Assembly: GCA_937980645.1 (NCBI GenBank)
Contig: CALJPQ010000005.1
Location: 50,649-114,648 of the forward strand
Length of the DNA stretch: 64,000 nucleotides
Source: an uncultured Saprospiraceae bacterium
GTDB taxonomy: Bacteria > Bacteroidota > Bacteroidia > Chitinophagales > Saprospiraceae
Direction of reading: 5' to 3'
Part shown: positions 10,801-18,812 of the stretch, piece after piece
Layout of the letters: each line of letters starts with the position of its first letter
How positions within the stretch are numbered: the stretch's first letter is position 1
The notes under the pieces: model-generated
Seen by the model: the letters and a program-made list of their open reading frames with translations, nothing else
Databases searched by the model: none
What the model was told of the DNA's origin: nothing
Position numbers and translations under genes: made by a program

Positions 10801-13283
10801 CCACAGGCATTTTCGGCCCGTACACGCCAGTAATACACGCTGCTCGGCTGCAGGGTACCAATAGAAGCCTGTGCTTCGGCAACCGTCGTTTCCCAAACCA
10901 CCTGGTCAGGAGCAAAGGCCGGGGTAGTACTGACCTGCACCTCGTAGTATAAGGCATCGGCAACGGGTACCCAACGCAGAAAGGTGCCCGGCACAACACC
11001 GCGCTGACCATCGAGCGGCGCGACAAGGGCGGGCTCGACGGGCTGCGACGCCACTACCTGAAGCGCTATGGTGCGCTCACGCACCAGCGTATCGCTCGTG
11101 CTGAGCAGGGAGAGGGTATATTGCCCTGGTATTATCAGCTCACCGATGACGACCAGAGCACTGTCGCCGGTAGGGATGGGATTGGGTGAAATAGATGCGA
11201 CCGCATCGGGCGGCAGGCCGTCAAAGGCAAAAGTAATGTCTTCCGAAAAGCCGGCAATGCTGCGCGTGCGCACCCAAAAGGCCAGCGAATCGCCTGTGCA
11301 ACGCTGCACGGCATCGGGCAGGTCGGTCTCTACCCAAAAGGTGGGCACGGGCGGCAGTTCGATGCGGAAATTCTGGTCGGAGATGTCGAAGAAGAGGTTG
11401 CCTACAGCCTGCACGCGCACGCGGCAGCCGTCCGAGAGCAGGAAGGGCACTTCCACCTCCGCCTCGCCTGTATTGGGCACCGGGCCGGCCAGCAGGTACG
11501 GATACGTCCAGCCGCCGTCGGTGGATAGCAGCAGGAGCACTTCGGTGCAATTCACAGGCGCCGTATCGGTGCGAGCCACATTCCAGCGCACCGTTTGCGT
11601 CTGGCCGACGTACCAGGCAACCGCCGTATTAGGCTCCAACACAGTAAAGGGGCCGCTATCGCCAGCGACCGTGATGTTCACGTCGGCAAAAGCCGTGCAC
11701 CCGCCACCGGGGTGATTGTCACGAGCAGTTACGCGGAAGCGCATGGCGCGCCCCACAGCCGGCAAGCGCTCCCAGGGGTTGGTGGTATTGTCAATCACAA
11801 AGCCCAATGCCGGAAAGTAACGCTCCGGTGATGTCGTCGGCTTCAGCGAACGGAACATAGGCCCAACCGCATTGCCGGGCTGGGGTGGCATGGTGGCCGT
11901 CTGGTTGTTCATCTGCTCCCAGCAGTACGTCAGCACATCGCCATCGGCATCCTCCCCCTCCGCCGTGAGCACAAACGGCGTGGAGCGCGGTATCGTGAAT
12001 GCCACGCCGCCAGAAGGCACCACTGCGGGAGCATTGTTGTCCAAATCCACCTTCTGAGCGCACACATTGCCCGGGCCGAGCATGGCATATTGGCGTATTT
12101 CCTGCAGGCTGATGGCGTGAAAGTAGTCGTCGCTGTTGCTCTGCACATTGGGGTTGCAAATGCCCGCGTAGCCCATAATGGTGGAGCCGCTGCCGGGTTC
12201 CACGGCAGTGGCGCTGTTGCGGTTGCAGTTGTTGTTTTGGGTGTGGTTGGCGCCAAACTGGTGGCCCATTTCATGCGCCACGTAGTCTATGTCGAACGGG
12301 TCGCCTACAGGTGCTGGGCGTCCGGTTACGCCGCGCGCTTTGGTGCTGTTGTTGCACACAACGCCCAGCCCCGCCACGCCGCCATTGCCAGTGGCAAACA
12401 CATGGCCGATGTCGTAGTTCTCCGGCCCGATAAGCGTGTTGCACTTCGTTACGTTCTGCGACAGCATGGTCGAAAGGTTGTTGTTCGAGTAGCCATCCGT
12501 AACGGGATCTAAAAAGATAAGCGTGTCGTTGTTGGGCACCAGCTCCATCAGGATGCCTGAGTCGCGCTCATAGACGCCGTTGACGCGGTTGAGCGTGGTA
12601 ACCATAGCAGCCAGCACCAACGGTTTCGTGCCGCCGTGAAACTGGGCATATTCCCCCGTACAAGCCAGCGCCAGCCGATAGCGCCGCAACAGGCAATCGC
12701 CCGTCAGCTCCGGAGCAGCCCCTTCAAAGCGATGAGCACCCGCGGGCGACTCGCCTACTGAACACACCCACGGCTCTTTCGACCGTTTCAGCGCCGATTT
12801 GAAATACACGACCGCATAACCCGGCTCGCCCGGCTGGTAAGGATCGAGGAAGACCGGCTCATGCCGGGCCGACAGGATCATGGCATAGAACCCACGCGGC
12901 GTCAGCTCGCATTTGAGCGACGCCGTTGGGTCATCGAGGCCTGCGCCGGTGTAGGAGCGTATCTCCGGATATCTGGCCTGCAACTCTGGCGGCATAACCG
13001 GCGAGGCTACTACGCGAAAACGCGCCCAATGGCCATCAGGTAAGGGCAGCGTCAGCACCACTTCCTGACCTTTGGCTGCACTGAAGCGCAACGGTGCAGC
13101 AGCCAGTGCCGCTTCCAAACTTGCCACATCGAACCGCACCAGCCGAAAATGCTCTGGAAGCGTACCGCCATCGCGACGGGCGGAGGAGAGCACTTCCGAC
13201 GCCGAAACATCACTGAAAAAGGATTGGGAAAATATCGAAAGCGGCCATAAAAACAGGAATACAAGGTAAAAAAAACTCCGCAT
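7893..13283 (-). CDS. Reprolysin-type metalloprotease with P-domain, SprB-type repeats and T9SS sorting tail
   Basis: A secreted multidomain protein of 1796 residues. Order: signal peptide (MRSFFYLVFLFLWPLSIFSQ); propeptide-like region; a metzincin zinc-protease domain with AHEMGHQFGANH (HExxHxxGxxH, near residue 335) and a Met-turn TIMGYAG; Ig-like and fibronectin III-like segments; a proprotein-convertase P-domain (VDVWVNIRHTFVGDLRARL, about 865-985); about seven SprB-type repeats of 75-90 residues with endings such as YxVTVRDxNGCT (about 1125-1705); and a T9SS type A tail starting RLYPNPNTGRFWIAL. The ATG at 13283 is chosen over an upstream in-frame one at 13436 because only it starts with a signal peptide. 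The minus-strand box TACTTTTC at 13333-13340 could be its -7 element. The target is probably an extracellular protein. Confidence 0.9.
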   Translation of the reverse strand: MRSFFYLVFLFLWPLSIFSQSFFSDVSASEVLSSARRDGGTLPEHFRLVRFDVASLEAALAAAPLRFSAAKGQEVVLTLPLPDGHWARFRVVASPVMPPELQARYPEIRSYTGAGLDDPTASLKCELTPRGFYAMILSARHEPVFLDPYQPGEPGYAVVYFKSALKRSKEPWVCSVGESPAGAHRFEGAAPELTGDCLLRRYRLALACTGEYAQFHGGTKPLVLAAMVTTLNRVNGVYERDSGILMELVPNNDTLIFLDPVTDGYSNNNLSTMLSQNVTKCNTLIGPENYDIGHVFATGNGGVAGLGVVCNNSTKARGVTGRPAPVGDPFDIDYVAHEMGHQFGANHTQNNNCNRNSATAVEPGSGSTIMGYAGICNPNVQSNSDDYFHAISLQEIRQYAMLGPGNVCAQKVDLDNNAPAVVPSGGVAFTIPRSTPFVLTAEGEDADGDVLTYCWEQMNNQTATMPPQPGNAVGPMFRSLKPTTSPERYFPALGFVIDNTTNPWERLPAVGRAMRFRVTARDNHPGGGCTAFADVNITVAGDSGPFTVLEPNTAVAWYVGQTQTVRWNVARTDTAPVNCTEVLLLLSTDGGWTYPYLLAGPVPNTGEAEVEVPFLLSDGCRVRVQAVGNLFFDISDQNFRIELPPVPTFWVETDLPDAVQRCTGDSLAFWVRTRSIAGFSEDITFAFDGLPPDAVASISPNPIPTGDSALVVIGELIIPGQYTLSLLSTSDTLVRERTIALQVVASQPVEPALVAPLDGQRGVVPGTFLRWVPVADALYYEVQVSTTPAFAPDQVVWETTVAEAQASIGTLQPSSVYYWRVRAENACGQSDYSPVWAFQMARQVCGFEFASEDVPVVIASAQPVTVASALNLTDTRPVADVDVWVNIRHTFVGDLRARLINPGGDTVLLFDQPGVPASAAGCSGNDIQATFDDDAVLTAADFEKTCDTTSPAIAGVFWPIDPLVRFNHQSAPGTWRLEVRDLAEEDGGAIEAWGLRCCFWDTTEAAFLWKNEPLLLPAGQTAPVDNTLLALDLNGGMPENGLLTLLSVPQHGQLLLDGLPLAVGDAFTQLDIDNGLLAYVHSGDAATQDAFTFDALYTVTAQWLHQAVFQIQIVQNDLVVSLALLDSLRCHNAATARLQASVQGGKPPYRYQLTSGGPVQDDGVFENLGAGVYAVVVTDGWGFTAVSPVVVVPNPDPIVVQASASNDSVFVVVLGGNPPYQYRIGSGDYQTDALFVDLPNDTYTVEVQDAEGCTASAEVIVYVGPLAVLLVQTQPVSCHGGSNGAALITAGGGVPPYAYSLNGVDFQPEPVFQGLSAGIYVVVVEDKHGTAATQDFSIVQPPALQVNAVAVLNRIEVTASGGTGELSYSLNGGPFQQQPVFGGLANGDYIVTVRDTNGCTAEASVVVDVPLLQLLRVDVEGEILCAGQTVRVLVSATGGVPPYTYALDGGPFQAEGLWEGVSAGFHVITVRDAAGNQTVSDPFFIQSPGSLEITAAVFGLTATISASGGTPPYRFSLDGGAWTMEDFFTDLPNGTHFAVVADANDCTDTVFFEVNYLPMTILMTRTPPTCAGASDGAFELEILGGLPPFTCAGAPLSDNRCTREQLGAGTYTLTLTDAVGSTLVVSITLEDPPALAVTVSAALNTLTAAASGGTGALEYSLDGLTFQGSPVFADLPNGIYTVTVRDANGCTAVSEPVEIDIISTRTPKTEGTVRLYPNPNTGRFWIALAQPATDHLHLLLYDLHGRLVWQQRYPDAAGQTLWEIQLADVPVGAYVLQGMDSQRRFLGRLLIIGGQP

Positions 13284-13455
13284 AAGGGGACTGTCTGATG
13301 AAGGATTGAAACAATGAGGAAAAAAACAGGCAGAAAAGTAAGGCAGTGCACGCGATGCTCGGGGACATTTTTTTGCCACGCGCCCGACGATATCCGGCAA
13401 TGTGTCCGCCAGAACCGAGAGCTTGTTCTTACACAAAAAACTCTTTGCCCAATGC

Positions 13456-13487
13456 TTGCAGGATTTCTTCTTGTGGCATTACCTTTG
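13456..13487 (+). promoter_or_regulatory. Promoter of the tRNA cluster
   Basis: A perfect Bacteroidota -7 box, TACCTTTG, lies at 13480-13487 with a TTG -33 element at 13456-13458, 21 bases away. Transcription would start near 13492, about 35 bases before the first tRNA. No other transcript on this strand needs it. Confidence 0.6.
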
Positions 13488-13525
13488 CCGCCCCAAAGCG
13501 CGCAAGAGCGCTGGAGGTTATTTAG

Positions 13526-13599
13526 CGGGCTATAGCTCAGTTGGTTAGAGCGCCACGTTGACATCGTGGAGGTCACTGGTTCGAATCCAGTTGGTCCGA
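13526..13599 (+). tRNA. tRNA-Val (anticodon GAC)
   Basis: A complete 74-base cloverleaf. The acceptor stem pairs CGGGCTA with TGGTCCG (two G-T pairs); D stem GCTC/GAGC; anticodon stem CCACG/CGTGG with loop TTGACAT, giving anticodon GAC; T stem ACTGG/CCAGT with loop TTCGAAT; discriminator A. CCA is not encoded. It is the first of three tRNAs read from one promoter. Confidence 0.95.
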
Positions 13600-13609
13600 C
13601 TTTCTTTTC

Positions 13610-13684
13610 GGGTGATTAGCTCAGTTGGTTTAGAGCGCACGCTTCACACGCGTGAGGTCACTGGTTCGAATCCAGTATTACCCA
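13610..13684 (+). tRNA. tRNA-Val (anticodon CAC)
   Basis: A complete 75-base cloverleaf, 10 bases after the first Val tRNA. Acceptor stem GGGTGAT/ATTACCC; anticodon stem CACGC/GCGTG with loop TTCACAC, giving anticodon CAC for GUG codons; T arm identical to that of the preceding tRNA; discriminator A. GTG is a frequent Val codon in the neighbouring genes, which fits a dedicated CAC isoacceptor. Confidence 0.95.
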
Positions 13685-13697
13685 CTAAATCCTGTTT

Positions 13698-13771
13698 CGG
13701 GACGTAGCTCAGCCCGGTAGAGTACACGTCTGGGGGGCGTGTGGCCGCTGGTTCGAATCCAGTCGTCCCGA
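13698..13771 (+). tRNA. tRNA-Pro (anticodon GGG)
   Basis: A complete 74-base cloverleaf, 13 bases after tRNA-Val(CAC). Acceptor stem CGGGACG/CGTCCCG is perfect; anticodon stem CACGT/GCGTG with loop CTGGGGG, giving anticodon GGG; T arm GCTGG/CCAGT with loop TTCGAAT; discriminator A. It closes the three-tRNA transcript and is followed at once by a terminator. Confidence 0.95.
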
Positions 13772-13782
13772 CTTGCTGCGAC

Positions 13783-13812
13783 AAGGTCGCGCCGTGAGGT
13801 GCGGCCTTTTTT
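13783..13812 (+). terminator. Rho-independent terminator of the tRNA cluster
   Basis: The stem AAGGTCGCGCC (13783-13793) pairs with GGTGCGGCCTT (13798-13808), with two G-T wobbles, and runs into a T6 tract ending at 13812. It lies 12 bases behind the Pro tRNA. Confidence 0.75.
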
Positions 13813-13860
13813 GCTATCTTGCTATACAAATGGGCTAAGGTTGCTAAAGGCCAACAACAA

Positions 13861-13894
13861 AGCGCGCCAGCTGGTGCAAGACCGCTGGCGCGCT
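13861..13894. terminator. Hairpin between tRNA cluster and giant SprB-repeat gene
   Basis: A perfect 11-base inverted repeat, AGCGCGCCAGC (13861-13871) and GCTGGCGCGCT (13884-13894). On the plus strand it is followed by TTTTT; on the minus strand by a looser T-rich run. It lies 25 bases past the stop of the minus-strand gene ending at 13919, so it can end transcription from both sides. Confidence 0.7.
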
Positions 13895-13918
13895 TTTTCG
13901 TCGGAGGCAACGCGGCTG

Positions 13919-16900
13919 CTATCGCACTACCGTTACATCGCCCCGATACAACAGGACGCGCCCGTCTAAGAACTTTACTTCGATGACATAGACATAAACG
14001 CCTGGCTGAACATACTGGCCTTTGTAGCGGCCGTCCCAGCCCTCGCCCAGGTCGTTGTTGTTCGGGTAGAAATTCGTGCGCTCATACACCTGGTTGCCCC
14101 ATCGGTCAAAGATGCGCATGAAGTTAACGATCTCCACGCCAGGCCCAACGTTCGGATTGAAGTGATCATTCAAGCCGCGCGTGTTGCCGGGTATGAAGAC
14201 GTTCGGGATATAGACGTTGCGGTTCGGGTCAATATTGACCAGGATAGAGCCTGTCCCGGAGCAGCCATTGGCATCAAACACCGTGAGCGTGTAGCGCTGC
14301 GACTCGAAAGTACGCACATAAGGTTCCAATACTCGCGGATCGCTCAGCAGCTCCGCTGGCTGCCAGATGAACGTATCCACGTTAGCGCCCGTGATGATGG
14401 GGATGAGCTGGAAGAGCGTATCGCCCAGTTCGATTTCCACCACGGCAGGGTCGAACGTTACTACGATGGGTGCCGGCTCGAACACGAAGAACGAGTCCGT
14501 GTATTCGCAGCCCACGCGGTCAGTGTAGGTGATAAAATGCTTACCGCCGCCGATGCTGATGGGGAAGTTGGGCGATAGGTACACGCCAAAGTCAATGCTG
14601 TACTGGTAAGGTGCTCCGGCGCCGCCGGTGATGGTATCAATGAACAGCGTAGTCTCTTCGCCGTGGCACTGAATGGGTTCGAGCGGCAGGAAGGAACCGA
14701 CGATGGGTGCCGGGTCGCTCAGGATGAAGAACTGTACTTCGGTGCAGCCCTTGCTGTCTGTTACAGTAACAGTGTACGTGCCTGCCGTCAGGTCAGTGAT
14801 TGGGTTCGTGTTGCCCACCGGGCCATTGATACCGGCCCAGCTATACGTATATCCCGGAGTACCTTTGCTGACGGAGATGGTGATCTGACCGTCGTTGCCG
14901 CCGAAGCATTTAGGTGGTGCCAGCCCGCCCAGCGGTGTGGTTATCTGAATCCGCTCTGGTTGCTCAATTGTCGTATTGAATACCCTGCGGCAGCCACGGC
15001 TGTCCGTAAGGGTCAGCGTAACTGGCCCTGCCGACAGGTTAGTGGCGTTCGGGAAGGTCTGGCCATTGCTCCACAGATAAGAGTAGGGTTGTCCATTACC
15101 ACCGCTGGCTGTAACGCGCGAGCGGCCGTCGGCGAGGCCGAAGCACGAGACAGAGTCGTTAGCAAAAGTGGCCTCCAGGGCCGGCGGTGCTGCTATCTGA
15201 ACGGAGTCAATGCGGAAGCATCCGTTGAGCGGGTCGCGCACAATGATGGTGTTGAAGCCCGCGCACAGGTCAGCGCGCAATGAGTCGGTGCCGCCGTCTT
15301 CCCACTCAAAGTCGAAGTTGGCAAATGTGGGCGGTGTCGTGTTGTAATAGACGACCAACTCCACCCCACCGTCGCAGGTGTCAATGCAGCGCGTGGGGCG
15401 TATGTTGTTGTACTGGATGACGATGCCGGGTGGGTCGGGCAACACAAATGTGCGCGTCAGCGTACAGTTGCGCGTATCCGTAATGGTTACCGTGTAGGTG
15501 CCGGCGGGTATAGGGAAGATGACCGGCGCATTCTGGCTATTCGACCAGTTGTACAGATAGCCCGGATTGCCGCCCTGCACCGTAATAGCGATGCTACCGT
15601 CAATACCGCCATTACAGGTGGGTTGGCGCAGCAGGCTGTCGGTAATGGCCAAGGGTTGTTTGCCTGCCAGCGACACCGTTATTGTATTCGTGCAGCTTTG
15701 GGCGTCTCGCACTACTACCGTATAGGTGCCTCCCGCCAGCTGGCATATTTGGGCGGTATTGCCGACAGAGGCACCGCTACTATCCGTCCAGGCGAAAGTG
15801 GTGGCGGTAGGTGCGAGCACGCGCAAGCATCCGTCATTGCCACAGACGACGGAAGTCGAGTCAACGCCGTTGATGGGTGGCGGGCCGGGCAGAGCTAGAA
15901 TCACGGTTGCCGAGTCCACACAGCCGTTGGCATCACGCACCGTAACGGTGTACGTACCCGGGCCAAGGTTGAACAGGCTATCCACACCCGGCAAGGTTTG
16001 AGGGGGTTCGGCGCTCCAGGTGTAGGTATAGCCGCTACCCGTACCGCCCGTAGAGGCTACCTTAATGGTACCGCTGGTAGGTTGCGAGCACAGAGGGTTA
16101 GACTGCGAAACCACCACTGCATCCACCGGTGGTGGGCTGGTCAGGGTATACGAAGCCGAAGCCGAACAGCCCGATACAGTCTCAAGCACCGTGACTTCGT
16201 ACGTACCCGCAGGTAACTGCGACAGGCGCGAACGCTCGTTGACGTTGAGTTGCGGATACGGCCCCGGCGGTGTGGGGGGCACAGGCGTCCAGACAAAGGC
16301 GTAAAAAGTTCCCAACGGGTTGGGGAACGGCGGCGTTGCTACGGCTTCTACTTCAATCACCCCGCTGGACTGACCCGCACAGGCCGGGTTTGTCAGTGTT
16401 AGCGCGTTCAGCGTAAAATTCCGCGCATTATCAATGCGCGCGGGCGCTGGATGAACGTAGGTACAACCATTAAAGTCAGTTACTGTAACAAAATAGCAGC
16501 CATTGACTTTGGTAATACTATTGTAGGGGTTGCCATTAAAAGAGTCGTCCGGGAAACGCTGAACCGAGTCGCAGTTGGCGTACTCCCATTGAAACAAATA
16601 TCCTCCCTGAGCATTGGGTGTACCACCTGAAGCGGTAGCCAGGATGACGCCATCATTTACGCCAGGGCAAGAGGCATTCGTGGTCTGAATATCTAAAGCC
16701 AGCGGCGCCGGCTGGCTGAGTGTACCAGCGGCAAACTGTGTACAACCGTTAGCGTTGTTGGTTACCGTTACACTGTACTGGCCGGCCCCAACCCCCACGA
16801 TGGTTTGCGTCGTCTGCTGCGGCGTGGTATTCCATCGGAAGCTGAAGTTGTTGCTTGGATTGGGCACCAGCACGCCATCAATCGAGACATCAGCGCGTAA

Positions 16901-18526
16901 AATACCGTCCGTTCGGCCGTGGCAAGTGGGCAGTTGAATAACCGAAAGCGTTACCCCCAATTCAGGAATGTTGATATCACGTGTGCCGCATACCTGCGTG
17001 CCGAAACCGTTCTGGTCAGTAACGCACACCTGCCAGCAGCCCTCAGGCAAGGGAAGCGTGAGGATGGTGTCGGCCACGTTGGAAACTACAAAATTGCCCT
17101 GTCCACCCGCGCAGGGTTGCCAACTGACAACATAGGGTGGAACACCACCTTCGATGATGGCGCCGATACTGGCCGTGTTGTCGCAATTGGGCACATCCAC
17201 GTAAAAATTGACAATCAGCGGGATAGAGTCAATGCAAATCTTGCCCGGAAAGGCGCTCACAGCTACCTGATTCACCGTGGACTTATCCAGCGTGATGATG
17301 GTTGGAAAACTACCAAAAGACAACGTTGTGCACGTATCCAGAGGCCCGATGACCTGGAAGCAAACCTCAAATATGGCCTCACCATCGGGTATAGTAATGC
17401 CCGTACCCAAAAACTCAGAATACGTAAAACCCAAATACCCCTGCCCGGCTTCGTTTTCGTTCAAATTGCCTGCCACGCTAAACGGCTCTATAGCTATATT
17501 GGGATTTCGTACTTCGATGTACCGTAGCAAAGTAGTATCCCAGGAAATAGAAAAGGAACTTCCCAGCACATTGTCAAAGTTTTCCACCTGGATCGGCACA
17601 CATAGTGTAGTGTTAGGTGCAGCCACTAAGTCCGGTGTACGATAGGCCGTATTGTCGTCTGCATTGCAGCCGGTCATATTTACGGTGAAGTTCAGGCCAC
17701 AGCTCTTGCCATCGCGCACTTCAACGACGTAGACGCCCGGCTCTGGCACCGAGAACGTCAGGGTAATGGTGTGCCGCCACTGCGAAGGCGGTGTGTAAAT
17801 GAGGCCCTTTTTGTTGGGCTCGCCTTGCTTGTAAATGCGAACGTCGTAAAACGTGGATTTATCCCATTCGGGCAGGCCACCAATCAGTCGGAAGCGGCCC
17901 ACGCAATCATTTCCATTGACACTGGTGGCGATACTGGTAACCTCGATGGGGGTCAGGTAAACAATGGCAAAAGCCGAGTTGATAGCCACATCCACACACC
18001 CCGGCTCCAGCTCGAAGTTGGGGTAATCCGTGATGGTGATGGGTGCAAAATGCAGCAGACAGGGTTTTCCGTTGCAGAACAGCGTGGAATTCAGGATATT
18101 GCCGGTGTTGAAAAACCAGTGGTCGCCGCTGGGCGGGCCAGAGGTAGCAAAAAAGCCCGACAGGGCACCAGGCCAGAGACAGGTGTCGGCCAGCACCAGC
18201 TGGTCTGTTCCCGTTTGAGTGGGCGGACATTCATAAATAGCGTAGGCAATGCCCGGCGGCGTGGCCGGAATAGGGTCATCAAACACGGCGTCGCCGTTGT
18301 GGCGAATGAGCACCGAGTCGCCAAAGCACAGGAAAAGCGTGTCCAGCACGACGTCATTAGTCTGGCCAATGCGTTGCCCTACGGTGATAGTGCCGGCGGA
18401 GCAAGCAGCCTCCGCGTTGGAACCTATGGGCTGGCCTTTTCGGACGTTTACGGTCTGCGGGGTCTGGGCCAAAGAAACCGATACCCAAAATAAATATAGC
18501 AGCGGAAGGATTAGCGTTTTGCGCAT
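13919..18526 (-). CDS. Giant surface protein: cohesin-like domain, SprB-type repeats, gliding-motility C-terminal domain
   Basis: A secreted protein of 1535 residues. The signal peptide is MRKTLILPLLYLFWVSVSLAQ; the start at 18526 is chosen for it, although the frame stays open upstream to 18613. Residues ~300-435 read as a cohesin-type beta sandwich: PNTTLCVPIQVENFDNVLGS, then SFSISWDTTLLRYIEV and an IPDGEAIFEVCFQV strand. About ten SprB-type repeats follow (440-1345) with the signatures TCHGxxDG, GGTPxxxYxFxW and GTYTVTVTDxxGC. The final ~100 residues start VYIPNVFIPGNTRGLNDHF and match the CHU_C domain used for T9SS export. SprB in Flavobacterium johnsoniae is a mobile gliding adhesin with such repeats; a similar adhesive role is inferred. 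No SprF gene is adjacent. Confidence 0.88.
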   Translation of the reverse strand: MRKTLILPLLYLFWVSVSLAQTPQTVNVRKGQPIGSNAEAACSAGTITVGQRIGQTNDVVLDTLFLCFGDSVLIRHNGDAVFDDPIPATPPGIAYAIYECPPTQTGTDQLVLADTCLWPGALSGFFATSGPPSGDHWFFNTGNILNSTLFCNGKPCLLHFAPITITDYPNFELEPGCVDVAINSAFAIVYLTPIEVTSIATSVNGNDCVGRFRLIGGLPEWDKSTFYDVRIYKQGEPNKKGLIYTPPSQWRHTITLTFSVPEPGVYVVEVRDGKSCGLNFTVNMTGCNADDNTAYRTPDLVAAPNTTLCVPIQVENFDNVLGSSFSISWDTTLLRYIEVRNPNIAIEPFSVAGNLNENEAGQGYLGFTYSEFLGTGITIPDGEAIFEVCFQVIGPLDTCTTLSFGSFPTIITLDKSTVNQVAVSAFPGKICIDSIPLIVNFYVDVPNCDNTASIGAIIEGGVPPYVVSWQPCAGGQGNFVVSNVADTILTLPLPEGCWQVCVTDQNGFGTQVCGTRDINIPELGVTLSVIQLPTCHGRTDGILRADVSIDGVLVPNPSNNFSFRWNTTPQQTTQTIVGVGAGQYSVTVTNNANGCTQFAAGTLSQPAPLALDIQTTNASCPGVNDGVILATASGGTPNAQGGYLFQWEYANCDSVQRFPDDSFNGNPYNSITKVNGCYFVTVTDFNGCTYVHPAPARIDNARNFTLNALTLTNPACAGQSSGVIEVEAVATPPFPNPLGTFYAFVWTPVPPTPPGPYPQLNVNERSRLSQLPAGTYEVTVLETVSGCSASASYTLTSPPPVDAVVVSQSNPLCSQPTSGTIKVASTGGTGSGYTYTWSAEPPQTLPGVDSLFNLGPGTYTVTVRDANGCVDSATVILALPGPPPINGVDSTSVVCGNDGCLRVLAPTATTFAWTDSSGASVGNTAQICQLAGGTYTVVVRDAQSCTNTITVSLAGKQPLAITDSLLRQPTCNGGIDGSIAITVQGGNPGYLYNWSNSQNAPVIFPIPAGTYTVTITDTRNCTLTRTFVLPDPPGIVIQYNNIRPTRCIDTCDGGVELVVYYNTTPPTFANFDFEWEDGGTDSLRADLCAGFNTIIVRDPLNGCFRIDSVQIAAPPALEATFANDSVSCFGLADGRSRVTASGGNGQPYSYLWSNGQTFPNATNLSAGPVTLTLTDSRGCRRVFNTTIEQPERIQITTPLGGLAPPKCFGGNDGQITISVSKGTPGYTYSWAGINGPVGNTNPITDLTAGTYTVTVTDSKGCTEVQFFILSDPAPIVGSFLPLEPIQCHGEETTLFIDTITGGAGAPYQYSIDFGVYLSPNFPISIGGGKHFITYTDRVGCEYTDSFFVFEPAPIVVTFDPAVVEIELGDTLFQLIPIITGANVDTFIWQPAELLSDPRVLEPYVRTFESQRYTLTVFDANGCSGTGSILVNIDPNRNVYIPNVFIPGNTRGLNDHFNPNVGPGVEIVNFMRIFDRWGNQVYERTNFYPNNNDLGEGWDGRYKGQYVQPGVYVYVIEVKFLDGRVLLYRGDVTVVR

Positions 18527-18546
18527 GCTGAGTGAATTGGAATGGT

Positions 18547-18591
18547 AAAGAGATACAATCGGCATGTTTTCAGACTGCAAAGAGATACAAT
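18547..18591. repeat. Two copies of a 13-base direct repeat in the 5' leader
   Basis: AAAGAGATACAAT occurs at 18547-18559 and again at 18579-18591, 32 bases apart, in the leader of the minus-strand gene that starts at 18526. The bases next to the copies (ATCGGCAT and ATGCCCGAT) are near-complementary, so the leader could also fold. Function unknown. Confidence 0.6.
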
Positions 18592-18680
18592 GCCCGATGG
18601 ATTTGCTGTGCATGGGTGGATATTTAACGTTTGGCCTTGCGATTATTCGCGGCCTTGGCGTCTCCCGAGGAAACAGGCCG

Positions 18681-18688
18681 CAAAAGTA
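18681..18688 (-). promoter_or_regulatory. -7 box for the giant SprB-repeat gene
   Basis: On the minus strand this reads TACTTTTG, a perfect TAnnTTTG box. It would give a leader of about 150 bases that includes the 13-base direct repeats. No well-spaced -33 TTG is visible. Confidence 0.45.
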
Positions 18689-18812
18689 GGGAACCTGTAC
18701 TCAACGGCAGCCTGAAGTCAGAACGATTGTTGGTACGGCAGCAAATAGCGGAGGTGCGGCGGCAAATGATTGGCTAAAGGCAAAAAACCTCTTCTGGCAG
18801 GCATGGCCTTCC

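Noticed and set aside
13284..13436. Longer start of the metalloprotease at 13436
   Set aside because: The added residues are not signal-like and the region carries the likely promoter box at 13333-13340.
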